Shown: piece by piece, positions 1 to 8,579 of the stretch
Layout of the letters: each line of letters opens with the position of its first letter
Numbering within the stretch: position 1 is the first letter of the stretch
NCBI GenBank assembly: GCA_949292725.1
Contig: CASFAQ010000011.1
Coordinates: forward strand, 1-32,382
Direction of reading: 5' to 3'
Source of the DNA: an uncultured Eubacteriales bacterium
GTDB taxonomy: Bacteria; Bacillota; Clostridia; Lachnospirales; Lachnospiraceae
Length of the DNA stretch: 32,382 bases
Notes under the pieces: generated by a model
Told to the model about the DNA's origin: nothing
Seen by the model: only the letters and a program-made list of their open reading frames with translations
The model's database searches: none
Made by a program: the position numbers and the translations under genes

Positions 1-1
1 G

Positions 2-535
2 ACATACATAAGCCTTCTTAGCGGAGTGATAACAGGCGTATGCCTTGGCATGTATCTGGAAAAGAGGATGAGTTACCAGGATGCAATGCAGTACATTTTA
101 AGCTGTATGTGCATACCGGGAGCGGTATTTCTTTTTCTGCCTTCGCCTCTTGCGCTTTTTATGGCATTATTTTCACTCTCTCTTTTATGTATGGACAGAG
201 GACATGTTGTGTGCGCCGCGTTCTTTGCGGTGCTGTGTATGTTGACGCATCTGAGCGGAGTGTGCGCGATTGTATTATGGACGGCGGGATTTATATATAA
301 GAAGGAAAACAGATATGCGAGTATTGTCTATGCCGCATGTGTTGCGATAACGCAGCTGATTGTATGCATATCGTGTATGGCGGCGGGATACACAAGCTTT
401 GCGGAATATATACTTGTATTTATCGTACCTGCGTGCATGGTACTGCGCCCTTATAAGAACCTTATATACATCAATGTCATACTGGTAATCCTGAGCGGAT
501 TCTATATGACGGCTATGATGTACGGATATATATGA
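2..535 (+). CDS. PIG-V-like membrane glycosyltransferase paralogue, 5' end missing
   Basis: The frame is open to the left edge, so the gene is truncated by the window. GTG at 26 is only the first in-frame start codon visible and is probably internal. The visible part is almost entirely hydrophobic, with about five or six membrane helices. Its order of segments (CIPGAVFLFLPSPLALFMAL, a short charged loop, then LTHLSGVCAIVLW) follows YPMGAFMVQPFTESLFLMLT and LSRSQGIALLVP in the next gene, so the two look like diverged tandem paralogues. It lacks a stretch of roughly 80-100 residues that the downstream copy has between the middle helices and the C-terminal pair. It is likely a polytopic dolichol- or polyprenyl-phosphate-sugar-dependent transferase. 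The active-site end is outside the window, so the function is inferred. Confidence 0.6.
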   Translation, partial: TYISLLSGVITGVCLGMYLEKRMSYQDAMQYILSCMCIPGAVFLFLPSPLALFMALFSLSLLCMDRGHVVCAAFFAVLCMLTHLSGVCAIVLWTAGFIYKKENRYASIVYAACVAITQLIVCISCMAAGYTSFAEYILVFIVPACMVLRPYKNLIYINVILVILSGFYMTAMMYGYI

Positions 536-548
536 CAGGAGATCGGAT

Positions 549-1673
549 ATGGCTGGGAAGAATGAAAAATTAATTCTGTTTATCAAAATATTTACGGCTT
601 CGATTGTGGTCCACTGGTTTATTATGCTTCTTGGATATATACTTCTGACCGGATTTGGGGCTGATGATTCATATGGCGGTTTTTTCTCGTATTTTTACGA
701 AAAATTTTCTGCCAGCGGCGACGTTCCGCATTATATTGAGATAGCGGGTAATGGCTATGCATCCTCAGGAGATACGGCTAATCTTATCGTATTCTATCCT
801 CTTTATCCATTGCTTATGAAGATATTTGCGTTTATATTCAGGGATTATTTTGTATCCGGCGTAATCATCTCCAATATATGCATGGGCGTTTCGGCATATT
901 ATCTGTACAGGCTTGCGCAAAGGGAGCTTAATACGGATAAGGCAAAGGACAGTTTGGTAATATATCTTTTGTATCCGATGGGAGCTTTTATGGTCCAGCC
1001 GTTTACTGAGAGTCTGTTTCTGATGCTTACGCTGATCTGTCTTTACTATATAAGGGAGAAAAAATGGCTTATATGCGGTATCGCAGGACTGCTTGCCACG
1101 CTTAGCAGGTCTCAGGGTATAGCGCTCTTGGTACCGGCCGTATATGGGGCGGTCGTATATATGGTGCGTAAGAAAAAGTTTGTTCTAAGCTCATTGGCGA
1201 CGTTTTTTATACCCGTGGGAACGTTTATATATCTTCTGATAAATAAAATCGTGCAGGGAGATTTCTTTGCTTTTGTAGAGCATCAGGCTGCGGAACCGTG
1301 GTATAATGTGTCGCACTGGATATCCGATAATCTGGCCCGGCATTATGAAGGGGCAATGGATTATTTCTCTCTTGGAATTATAATTTACTGGGCGCAGATA
1401 ATACTTTATTTCGTCGGTGTGGCCGCGCTATTTTACGGTATACATAAAAAGGTCGCGACTTCAATAGTTGCCTACGGTGGAGCATATATATTCCTTTCAT
1501 ATCTGCACGGCTGGCTCATAAGCGGTCCGAGATATATGATGGGATGCGTGCCGCTCTATATCATATACGGAGCCGTAGACAATAGGATTATAAAGAATAT
1601 AATACTTCTTGCCTGCGGTATATTTGCGGTATTTGTAACATTGTGCATGTGGCGCGGAGAGGCGATAATGTAA
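549..1673 (+). CDS. PIG-V-like polytopic mannosyltransferase family protein
   Basis: A 374-residue protein with about nine or ten predicted membrane helices. After the first helix comes an extracytoplasmic loop with DVPHYIEIAGNGY (about residues 56-68), like the D-x-x-H/Y active-site loop of bacterial PIG-V/GT-C mannosyltransferases, followed by the YPLYPL and YPMGAFMVQPFTESLFL segments typical of this group. Such enzymes transfer a sugar from a lipid-phosphate donor on the outer face of the membrane, often to surface polymers or proteins. AGGAG at 537-541 lies eight bases before the ATG, supporting this start. The gene follows a related partial gene by 13 bases and is followed by a small membrane protein 6 bases on, so the three probably form one operon. 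Acceptor and donor cannot be told from sequence. Confidence 0.72.
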   Translation: MAGKNEKLILFIKIFTASIVVHWFIMLLGYILLTGFGADDSYGGFFSYFYEKFSASGDVPHYIEIAGNGYASSGDTANLIVFYPLYPLLMKIFAFIFRDYFVSGVIISNICMGVSAYYLYRLAQRELNTDKAKDSLVIYLLYPMGAFMVQPFTESLFLMLTLICLYYIREKKWLICGIAGLLATLSRSQGIALLVPAVYGAVVYMVRKKKFVLSSLATFFIPVGTFIYLLINKIVQGDFFAFVEHQAAEPWYNVSHWISDNLARHYEGAMDYFSLGIIIYWAQIILYFVGVAALFYGIHKKVATSIVAYGGAYIFLSYLHGWLISGPRYMMGCVPLYIIYGAVDNRIIKNIILLACGIFAVFVTLCMWRGEAIM

Positions 1674-1679
1674 TACGTA

Positions 1680-2132
1680 ATGAATATTGAAAGGGGTTTT
1701 GATGAGTTGGAGGGTTTACAGAAGAGGATAATATATTTTGCAGCGTTATTAACAGTCTATTTTATCATGACTGCATTTGTTGCGGTGATATTTGAATATT
1801 ATACGGTATCGGTGTCGAAGGGAGCGATTATATTCTCGCCTGCGATGAGCTGGCAGCTTATATTGTTTGTGCTGGAGCTTATAACCATTACGATACAGGC
1901 GGTTATGCTTATAAAACTTGTACGGAAACCTACGCATAAGGGATATGTTATTATCAGAAATACCGGTATTGCCGCAGGAGCTTTCGCAGTGGCGGCGGTT
2001 ATATATGTGCTTATCAAGGACGGGGTATGCGTATATCCCACCATGATAATGGCGGTGTATATGGCGCTTATCATACTGGTTCGCGCGATTATTATTCCAA
2101 GGAGTGTCAAACGGTATATTAAGGAGAATTAA
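1680..2132 (+). CDS. Small four-helix membrane protein, function unknown
   Basis: I do not recognise this 150-residue protein. It has a short charged N-terminus (FDELEGLQKR) and then four hydrophobic segments at about residues 18-46, 57-82, 91-112 and 119-140, separated by short basic loops. No catalytic motif is visible. It starts six bases after the PIG-V-like gene and has no good ribosome binding site of its own next to the ATG (GGAGAGG lies about 20 bases upstream, inside the preceding gene), which suggests translational coupling. Its position implies a role linked to the membrane glycosyltransferases, but that is only inference. The start could be wrong by a few codons. Confidence 0.6.
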   Translation: MNIERGFDELEGLQKRIIYFAALLTVYFIMTAFVAVIFEYYTVSVSKGAIIFSPAMSWQLILFVLELITITIQAVMLIKLVRKPTHKGYVIIRNTGIAAGAFAVAAVIYVLIKDGVCVYPTMIMAVYMALIILVRAIIIPRSVKRYIKEN

Positions 2133-2169
2133 TCATCCGGTAAAAGATTTCATAAAATAAAAGAAATAA

Positions 2170-2198
2170 TTGATTTTTGAAACTAAAAATATTATAAT
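2170..2198 (+). promoter_or_regulatory. Sigma-A-type promoter for the GH10 xylanase
   Basis: TTGATT at 2170-2175, a 17-base spacer and a perfect TATAAT at 2193-2198. The expected transcription start near 2205 gives a leader of about 60 bases. The region is AT-rich and lies in the only gap before the xylanase. Confidence 0.75.
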
Positions 2199-2211
2199 AC
2201 AAGAAGGCTGT

Positions 2212-2250
2212 ATGAAATTTCAGTTACGAAAATTAAAAATAATACTATGA
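2212..2250 (+). CDS. Possible 12-residue leader ORF in the xylanase leader
   Basis: ATG at 2212 opens a frame for MKFQLRKLKIIL ending in TGA at 2248-2250, directly abutting the GAGGAGG ribosome binding site of the xylanase. A weak GAAGG lies about four bases before the ATG. The placement inside the predicted transcript and the stop at the next gene's ribosome binding site would suit translational coupling. ORFs this short arise by chance often, so confidence is low. Confidence 0.2.
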   Translation: MKFQLRKLKIIL

Positions 2251-2265
2251 GGAGGTAATCCAATT

Positions 2266-4104
2266 ATGAAAATGCGTAAGTTGTATGCAGCTATGGCGGT
2301 TGCTCTTACAGTGTGTCTTACGCTTCCGCTTGCATCGGATGCAGGGGCGGATGCGGCAAAGAAACCTGCGCTTAGCAAGAAGAAGCTTTCCATTAACGTG
2401 GGCAGCTCCAAGAAGTTAAAGATTAAGAACTATAAGAAAAAGGTGACGTGGAAGACCAGTAAAGCATCTGTAGCAAAGCTTTCAGCCAAGAAGAAGACTT
2501 CCGTAAAGATTACGGGAAAGAAGAAAGGCTCTGCTGTTGTAACGGCATCATATAAGCAGGCAGGAAAGACTAAGAGGCTCAAATGTAAGGTTACGGTACG
2601 TGAAAAGACCGTTAATGATGTTACGGTGACTCCGGTGCCTGTTGATAATTCGACTCCGGTACCACAGCCTACGGCAACTATCGATCCGAATGCGCCTACG
2701 CCTTCACCGACTCCGTTCCCATATGACACATATGAGGGATGCCTGTGGAAACAGCCGGCGGACGTACATATCAAGGATCTGTTCTCTCAGTATTTTGTCA
2801 GTGGAGTCAGTACAGATCTTGGAAGCTTAAGATTCGGTGAGTCCGCAGCACTTGTAAAGTATCATTTCTCAAGTGTTACCATGGGTAATGAGAACAAGAT
2901 GGAAAGCCTTATAACTGATGAGGCGACAGATGAGTATCCGGATGGAATGGGTAAGGCTAATGTTGATAATTACTATGCAACCAACGGTGAAGGAAAGGTT
3001 ATAATTAATTACAGGACACTTGAAAATGTGCTTTCATATTGTAAGGCTAATAACCTGAAGCTCCGTTATCATGCATTTGTATGGCATTCACAGGTTCGAG
3101 AGTACTTCTTCCTGCAGGATTATAACTATTCCGACTACAGTCTTGAGGATTACGAGGCTAACGGATGGGATACATCCAATTATCATAAGCTTGCTGATTA
3201 TGATACGATGAAGAAGAGACTGAATGATTATATAAGCCAGGTTATTGATTATATCTATTCACATGGCTATGGCGACGTGGTATATGCATATGATGTAATC
3301 AACGAGGCAGCTAACGGTAATGTTACCTTTACGTACAATGATAATGGTTCAACTGTTTCAGTAAGGACCAATCCGGGAGTAACGACCCAGTCAGGAAAGA
3401 CCGTTACTTCTGACAGCAGCCCTGATGACGTAATGGATATGCTGGTAAATGAGGGAAGAGTTCCTGCTGCAAGCCACAGCTACTGGTATGCAACACTTGG
3501 TAAGGATTATCTCTACCTGTCATACCTGTACGCATATGAGGCAATTCAGGAGGCTATGGCAAAATACGGCGCTCAGTTCGGTTATACACAGACTCCGTCG
3601 CTGATATATAACGATTACAACACGGATGCTGATAACCAGATAAAACTTGTTAATTACATTAACTTAACATGTAATGAGGTTAACGGAACATCGGGTATCA
3701 AATACTGTGACGGTATCGGACTTCAGTCACACAGTATTCCTGAGGCTACACAGGAGAACATGATCAAGAAGATAGCTGATGAGGGACTTGAGGTTCAGAT
3801 CACGGAGCTTGATGAGAATATCAACATAGCTGAGGATACTCATGCATCCAAGATGAAGAAGCTGTATGGTATCTATATGAAGTATTCAAAGAACGGTGAG
3901 TATGGAAGCGTCCAGGGCGACGATTACATCGGAGTAACATCTGTTACCAACTGGGGAATATGTGATGGTGACGGAAGCTGGGGAGCAGCCTATCTGTTCA
4001 AGACGTATGACGATCCTGAAGAGATTCTTTCGCTTGAGCCAAAGCCTGTATTCTACGGAATATTACAGGCCGGAGGCGTGGACTGCGGAGATGAGGTTTA
4101 TTAA
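2266..4104 (+). CDS. Secreted GH10 endo-1,4-beta-xylanase with basic Ig-like N-terminal module
   Basis: A 612-residue modular protein. Residues 1-30 form a signal peptide (basic start, hydrophobic core, cleavage probably near ADA-AKK). Residues 31-113 form a very lysine-rich Ig-like (Big_2-like) module with the WKTSKASVAKLS and GxAxVTASYK pattern. Residues 114-152 are a Pro/Thr linker. Residues about 165-605 are the GH10 barrel: RYHAFVWHSQ at 267-276, the acid/base Glu347 in DVINEA, IYNDYNT at 447-453, the nucleophile Glu514 in QITELDE and the TNWG segment at 561-564. All key GH10 residues are present. It should cut internal beta-1,4 bonds of xylan outside the cell. GAGGAGG is well placed before ATG 2266. 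No LPXTG, SLH or dockerin is seen, so retention may rest on the basic module (inference). It is a single-gene unit with its own promoter and terminator. Confidence 0.95.
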   Translation: MKMRKLYAAMAVALTVCLTLPLASDAGADAAKKPALSKKKLSINVGSSKKLKIKNYKKKVTWKTSKASVAKLSAKKKTSVKITGKKKGSAVVTASYKQAGKTKRLKCKVTVREKTVNDVTVTPVPVDNSTPVPQPTATIDPNAPTPSPTPFPYDTYEGCLWKQPADVHIKDLFSQYFVSGVSTDLGSLRFGESAALVKYHFSSVTMGNENKMESLITDEATDEYPDGMGKANVDNYYATNGEGKVIINYRTLENVLSYCKANNLKLRYHAFVWHSQVREYFFLQDYNYSDYSLEDYEANGWDTSNYHKLADYDTMKKRLNDYISQVIDYIYSHGYGDVVYAYDVINEAANGNVTFTYNDNGSTVSVRTNPGVTTQSGKTVTSDSSPDDVMDMLVNEGRVPAASHSYWYATLGKDYLYLSYLYAYEAIQEAMAKYGAQFGYTQTPSLIYNDYNTDADNQIKLVNYINLTCNEVNGTSGIKYCDGIGLQSHSIPEATQENMIKKIADEGLEVQITELDENINIAEDTHASKMKKLYGIYMKYSKNGEYGSVQGDDYIGVTSVTNWGICDGDGSWGAAYLFKTYDDPEEILSLEPKPVFYGILQAGGVDCGDEVY

Positions 4105-4128
4105 TACTTAATGAGTATTCTGTCACAT

Positions 4129-4159
4129 AGAGGCAGGGACGTGGTCCCTGTCTCTTTTT
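4129..4159 (+). terminator. Rho-independent terminator after the xylanase
   Basis: A 12-bp stem (4129-4140 pairing with 4144-4155, one G-U pair) with a three-base loop, followed by TTTTT at 4155-4159. It separates the xylanase from valS. Confidence 0.9.
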
Positions 4160-4183
4160 AACGCTACTATTTGAAACCTCATC

Positions 4184-4212
4184 TTGACAGGAAAACGCTT
4201 TTAGAATACTAT
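4184..4212 (+). promoter_or_regulatory. Sigma-A promoter for valS
   Basis: A perfect TTGACA at 4184-4189, a 17-base spacer and TACTAT at 4207-4212. It lies just after the upstream terminator and gives a leader of about 35 bases, too short for a T-box. Confidence 0.8.
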
Positions 4213-4255
4213 AAGATATTATACTTATACATAATAACAGGAAATGAGGGTAACT

Positions 4256-6898
4256 ATGAAAAAGGAGCTTGAAAAGACATATAATCCTTCGGACATTGAG
4301 GATAGGCTTTATAAAAAATGGATGGATAAGAAATATTTCCATGCGGAAGTTGACAGGAGTAAGAAGCCATTTACGATCGTAATGCCTCCTCCTAATATTA
4401 CGGGACAACTTCACATGGGACATGCTCTGGATAATACACTTCAGGATATACTTATAAGATATAAGAGAATGCAGGGATATAATGCTCTGTGGGTTCCGGG
4501 AACCGACCATGCTTCCATTGCGACGGAGGCCAAGATTGTTGAGGCTATGCGTGAGGAAGGCATAACAAAAGATGATATTGGAAGGGAAGGATTCCTGGAA
4601 CGTGCGTGGAACTGGAAAAAGCAGTACGGCGGACGTATCGTATCGCAGTTAAAGAAGATGGGCTCATCCTGTGACTGGGACAGAGAGCGTTTTACAATGG
4701 ATAAGGGATGTAATGAGGCCGTAAAAGAGGTATTTGTTAAACTTTATAATAAAGGACTTATTTACAGGGGAGAGAGGATTATTAACTGGTGTCCCCACTG
4801 CCTTACATCAATATCCGATGCTGAGGTAGAACATGAGGATCAGGCAGGTCATTTTTGGCATCTTAAGTATGAGCTTGCAGACGGAAGCGGCTCTATAATG
4901 CTTGCAACCACGCGTCCTGAGACGCTTCTCGGAGATACTGCCGTAGCGGTTAATCCTAAGGACGAAAGATATGCGTCATATGTGGGCAAGACGGTTATAC
5001 TGCCTATCGTTCACAGGGAGATTCCTATTGTGGCTGATGAGTACGTAGACATGGATTTTGGAACCGGAGTTGTTAAGATTACGCCTGCACATGATCCGAA
5101 TGACTTTGAGGTAGGTTTAAGACATAACCTTCCTGTTATCAATGTAATGACTGATGATGCGAGGATTGTGGAAGAGTATGAAAAATACGCCGGAATGGAC
5201 CGTTACGAAGCAAGAAAGGCAATAGTAGAAGATCTGAAAGAGGAAGGAGCCCTTGTTAAGGTTGAGGATCATGACCATAATGTAGGTGTATGCTACAGAT
5301 GCGGAACCACCGTAGAGCCGCGTGTGTCAGAGCAGTGGTTTGTAAAGATGAAACCGCTCGCACAGCCTGCCATAGAGGCTGTAAAGAGCGATGAGACACA
5401 GTTCGTACCTGAATACTTTGAAAAAACATATTTCCACTGGCTTGAGAATATACGCGACTGGTGTATATCAAGGCAGCTTTGGTGGGGTCACAGAATACCT
5501 GCATTCTATTGTGACGATTGCAAGAAGATGGTTGTTACGAAGGAAGATGAGGCAGTATGTCCGATATGCGGCAAAAAGATGCGACAGGACCCGGATACTC
5601 TTGACACATGGTTTTCATCAGCGCTTTGGCCGTTCTCAACGCTTGGCTGGCCGGATAAGACCGAGGAGATGGACTATTTTTATCCTACGAGTACGCTGGT
5701 TACCGGATATGATATTATCCCATTCTGGGTTATGAGAATGATGTTCTCAGGTATTGAGCAGACGGGAAAGGCTCCGTTTGACACCGTGCTCATTCACGGG
5801 CTTGTACGTGATTCGCTCGGACGCAAGATGAGCAAATCTCTCGGCAATGGCATCGACCCTCTTGAGATTATCGATAAGTACGGAGCTGATGCACTGAGAT
5901 TTACGCTTATTACGGGCAATGCTCCGGGCAATGATATGCGTTTTTACAATGAGCGTGTTGAGGCAAGCCGTAACTTTGCCAATAAGGTATGGAACGCTTC
6001 GAGATTTATCATGATGAACCTTACGGATGAGGAAATGAATACGGATGGCATGCCTGAGCTTACCGATGCGGACAAATGGATAATATCTAAATTCAATGAT
6101 ACTGTAAAGGAAGTTACTGAAAACCTCGATAAATATGAGATTGGAATAGCTGCCGATAAGATATATAATTTCATATGGGAGGAGTTCTGCGACTGGTATA
6201 TAGAGATGGTTAAGCCACGTTTGTATAATGATGGGGATGAGACAAGGGTAGCTGCACTTTGGACCCTTAAGGGAGTGCTTACGGATGCGCTTAAGCTTCT
6301 TCACCCTTATATGCCTTTCGTTACCGAGGAGATATACTGTACGTTGATGGATGATGACGATATATCCATTATGGTAAGCGACTGGCCAAAATACAGAGAA
6401 GAGTATTATTTTGTCGAAGAAGAAGCAGCTGTTGAGAGGATTAGGGAAGCCGTTAAGGGTATAAGAAATGTGCGTTCCCGGATGAATGTTGCACCGGGAC
6501 GTAAAACTGCTGTATATGTGGTTTCCGCCAATAAGAAAGTAAGAGAGATATTCGAGAAAAGCAAGGTTTTCTTTGCGACGCTTGGTTACGCCGGCAGTGT
6601 AAATATAGCGGAGGATAAGGAGGGTATTGACGAGGACGCCGTATCCATACTTATACCGGAGGCGGCCATATATATACCGTTTGAGGAACTTGTAGACGTA
6701 GGCCTTGAGATAGAGCGTCTCAAGAATGAGAAGAAGAAGCTTATATCGGAGCTTGCGCGTTCAGAGAAGATGCTTGGCAACGAGAAGTTCCTGGCAAAAG
6801 CGCCGGAGACCAAGATTGCTGAAGAGAAGGCTAAGCAGAAGAAATATCAGGATATGATGGAACAGGTTACTGAGAGACTTGCCGCACTCGAAAAATAA
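4256..6898 (+). CDS. valS: Valine-tRNA ligase
   Basis: A class I aminoacyl-tRNA synthetase that charges tRNA-Val in the cytoplasm. About 880 residues, the usual length. PPPNITGQLHMGHAL holds the HIGH-type signature (HMGH at about 53-56) and KMSKS is at 524-528. The editing (CP1) domain contains the TTRPETLLGDTAVAV segment. Two cysteine pairs (CDDC and CPIC) suggest a zinc knuckle before the DTWFSSALWPFSTLGWP segment typical of ValS. The end is the coiled-coil arm (LEIERLKNEKKKLISELARS onwards). ATG 4256 is preferred over in-frame ATG 4244 because GAGGG at 4246-4250 is correctly spaced for 4256, and the protein then begins MKKELEKTYNPSD as in relatives. It has its own promoter. Unlike many Firmicutes valS genes it has no T-box leader here. 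Confidence 0.97.
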   Translation: MKKELEKTYNPSDIEDRLYKKWMDKKYFHAEVDRSKKPFTIVMPPPNITGQLHMGHALDNTLQDILIRYKRMQGYNALWVPGTDHASIATEAKIVEAMREEGITKDDIGREGFLERAWNWKKQYGGRIVSQLKKMGSSCDWDRERFTMDKGCNEAVKEVFVKLYNKGLIYRGERIINWCPHCLTSISDAEVEHEDQAGHFWHLKYELADGSGSIMLATTRPETLLGDTAVAVNPKDERYASYVGKTVILPIVHREIPIVADEYVDMDFGTGVVKITPAHDPNDFEVGLRHNLPVINVMTDDARIVEEYEKYAGMDRYEARKAIVEDLKEEGALVKVEDHDHNVGVCYRCGTTVEPRVSEQWFVKMKPLAQPAIEAVKSDETQFVPEYFEKTYFHWLENIRDWCISRQLWWGHRIPAFYCDDCKKMVVTKEDEAVCPICGKKMRQDPDTLDTWFSSALWPFSTLGWPDKTEEMDYFYPTSTLVTGYDIIPFWVMRMMFSGIEQTGKAPFDTVLIHGLVRDSLGRKMSKSLGNGIDPLEIIDKYGADALRFTLITGNAPGNDMRFYNERVEASRNFANKVWNASRFIMMNLTDEEMNTDGMPELTDADKWIISKFNDTVKEVTENLDKYEIGIAADKIYNFIWEEFCDWYIEMVKPRLYNDGDETRVAALWTLKGVLTDALKLLHPYMPFVTEEIYCTLMDDDDISIMVSDWPKYREEYYFVEEEAAVERIREAVKGIRNVRSRMNVAPGRKTAVYVVSANKKVREIFEKSKVFFATLGYAGSVNIAEDKEGIDEDAVSILIPEAAIYIPFEELVDVGLEIERLKNEKKKLISELARSEKMLGNEKFLAKAPETKIAEEKAKQKKYQDMMEQVTERLAALEK

Positions 6899-6922
6899 GT
6901 CGTATTATGCGGCGGATGTCTG

Positions 6923-6951
6923 TTGATTTTTGGATTGCCTGTAAGTATTAT
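6923..6951 (+). promoter_or_regulatory. Sigma-A-type promoter for the 46-residue ORF and TPR gene
   Basis: TTGATT at 6923-6928, a 17-base spacer and TATTAT at 6946-6951. It lies in the 80-base gap after valS and gives a leader of roughly 20 bases before ATG 6980. Confidence 0.7.
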
Positions 6952-6979
6952 AGTTTTGAGAGCGAGGAAGGAGAGACTA

Positions 6980-7120
6980 ATGATTAATTTTGAAGAAGAA
7001 CTTAATAAATTCCAGCCCAGTATGGACATAGAACAGACTCAGGATGCTGTGTATAATAACAGATATGAGGATGTGACTGACGTGGTAAAGGATCTGCTTA
7101 AGGAGCTTAATTCTAGGTAA
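6980..7120 (+). CDS. Small acidic protein, function unknown
   Basis: A 46-residue soluble protein, MINFEEELNKFQPSMDIEQT onwards, ending DVVKDLLKELNSR. It is acidic and should be largely helical. AGGAAGGAGAG ending four bases before ATG 6980 is a strong ribosome binding site and decides this start; an upstream in-frame start at 6923 overlaps the predicted promoter and is rejected. It sits 29 bases before the TPR/zinc-ribbon gene and probably shares its transcript. I recognise no family; a small partner of the TPR protein is only a guess. Confidence 0.65.
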   Translation: MINFEEELNKFQPSMDIEQTQDAVYNNRYEDVTDVVKDLLKELNSR

Positions 7121-7149
7121 TGTTCGTGTGAGTGACTGGAGGAAAGAGT

Positions 7150-8559
7150 ATGAATTGTCCTATATGTAAAGAGCCGATTACCATGCAGACCATGCGTTGC
7201 GGTAATTGCGGCAGGAGTATGAATGTATACAAGAGGGTAATCAGAATATCGAACACGTTGTACAACAGGGGACTTGAAAAAGCCCATATCAGGGATTTGA
7301 GCGGAGCGATAGAAGACCTTAATCTGAGTCTCAAATATTACAAGAGAAATACCGACGCAAGAAATCTTCTGGGACTTGTATATTACGAAATTGGCGAAAC
7401 AGTGATGGCGCTTACACAGTGGATACTCAGTAAGAATCTTCAGCCTGAGGATAATGAGGCGGATTATTTTATTGAGGCCATACATTCCGACGCATCGCTG
7501 GATACGCTAAACCAGACGATTAAAAAATATAATGCGGCGCTTATTTCTGCCAGACAGGGCAATGATGATCTTGCGATTATCCAGCTTAAGAAGGTTGTTT
7601 CCCTAAGTCCGAGATTTGTCAAGGCGCATCAGCTTCTTGCGCTTATGTATATGATGAGCGGGCAAAAGGAGCTTGCGATAAAAGTCCTTAAGGCGATTAA
7701 GCCTGTTGATATCAATAATACCATTACGATCAGATATCTTAGAGAACTTGGCATAAAGCATGTCTCGGCGTCGCGTGCGCCCGCACAGGATGCCGGGGGC
7801 GGAGGCAGGAAGATATTTCATGGGGATTCGGGAGTTGTTGTAAAAGAGGTCGGCTCATATAAAACCGAAAAGCCCAGAGTATATCCTTTTGTCAATGTCA
7901 TCATAGGAGTTATAATAGGTCTTTTGGTAGGAGTTGTATTGATATCGCCTACCATAGCAGGAAGAATCAGTTCGGATAAGAATTCTGAAATTGCTGATTA
8001 TGGAGAAAAGCTTGCGACAAAGGATAAAACCATATCTGACCTGCAGTATGATAATGAGAATCTGAACGCTCAGATAAGTGAGCTTCAAAAATCACTTGAA
8101 GAGGCGACCACCGACGATTCTTTGTCGCTGGCAGAAACATACGAAAAGATAATTGAAGCCTATATAAGCTATAATGATGATAAAAAATCTGAGGCCTTAG
8201 CTATGATATCCGGCCTTGATGTGTCGGCAGTGGAAAATGAAGCCGTAAAAAGCATACTGACCCAGATACAGAGCGAGGATGCTATGACAGCGTCTGCCGA
8301 AATTTTTGAAAAAGGGCGTATAAGCTATAACAACGGAAATTATGACGAGGCGCTTACATACCTTACGGAAGCGCTTAATCTAAACCCGGATAATTATGAT
8401 GCGATGTACTTCCTTGGAAGATTGTATCATAAGCAGGGCAACAGTAAAAAGGCGGAGAGTTACTACAGACAGGTTATCGACGATTATCCGGATTCGCCAA
8501 GAGCATCTGAGGCAAGAAGCAGGCTTAGCGAACTGGGAATAGATGTTGATACTCAATAA
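7150..8559 (+). CDS. Zinc-ribbon, TPR and coiled-coil membrane protein
   Basis: A 469-residue protein. The N-terminus carries a zinc ribbon, CPIC at 3-6 and CGNC at 17-20. Residues about 35-200 hold TPR-like helical repeats (GAIEDLNLSLKYYKRNTDAR, LAIIQLKKVVSLSPRFVKAH). A single membrane helix lies at about 246-268, followed by a coiled coil at about 277-320 (DKTISDLQYDNENLNAQISE). The C-terminus has two clear TPRs at about 383-450 (GNYDEALTYLTEALNLNPDN, KKAESYYRQVIDDYPDSP). This predicts a cytoplasmic zinc-ribbon/TPR half and an outside TPR half joined by one helix, so it is probably a scaffold. GGAGGAAAG lies just before ATG 7150. It ends 82 bases before spoIIAA, across a hairpin, so a link with sporulation is possible but not shown. 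Confidence 0.8.
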   Translation: MNCPICKEPITMQTMRCGNCGRSMNVYKRVIRISNTLYNRGLEKAHIRDLSGAIEDLNLSLKYYKRNTDARNLLGLVYYEIGETVMALTQWILSKNLQPEDNEADYFIEAIHSDASLDTLNQTIKKYNAALISARQGNDDLAIIQLKKVVSLSPRFVKAHQLLALMYMMSGQKELAIKVLKAIKPVDINNTITIRYLRELGIKHVSASRAPAQDAGGGGRKIFHGDSGVVVKEVGSYKTEKPRVYPFVNVIIGVIIGLLVGVVLISPTIAGRISSDKNSEIADYGEKLATKDKTISDLQYDNENLNAQISELQKSLEEATTDDSLSLAETYEKIIEAYISYNDDKKSEALAMISGLDVSAVENEAVKSILTQIQSEDAMTASAEIFEKGRISYNNGNYDEALTYLTEALNLNPDNYDAMYFLGRLYHKQGNSKKAESYYRQVIDDYPDSPRASEARSRLSELGIDVDTQ

Positions 8560-8579
8560 GCGTTACGATAAGACTGACG

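Noticed and set aside
4160-4255. T-box leader for valS
   Set aside because: Only about 35 bases lie between the predicted transcript start and the ATG, and no T-box sequence or antiterminator pair is seen.
5747-6304. 185-residue minus-strand ORF
   Set aside because: Antisense to valS, with no recognisable motifs.
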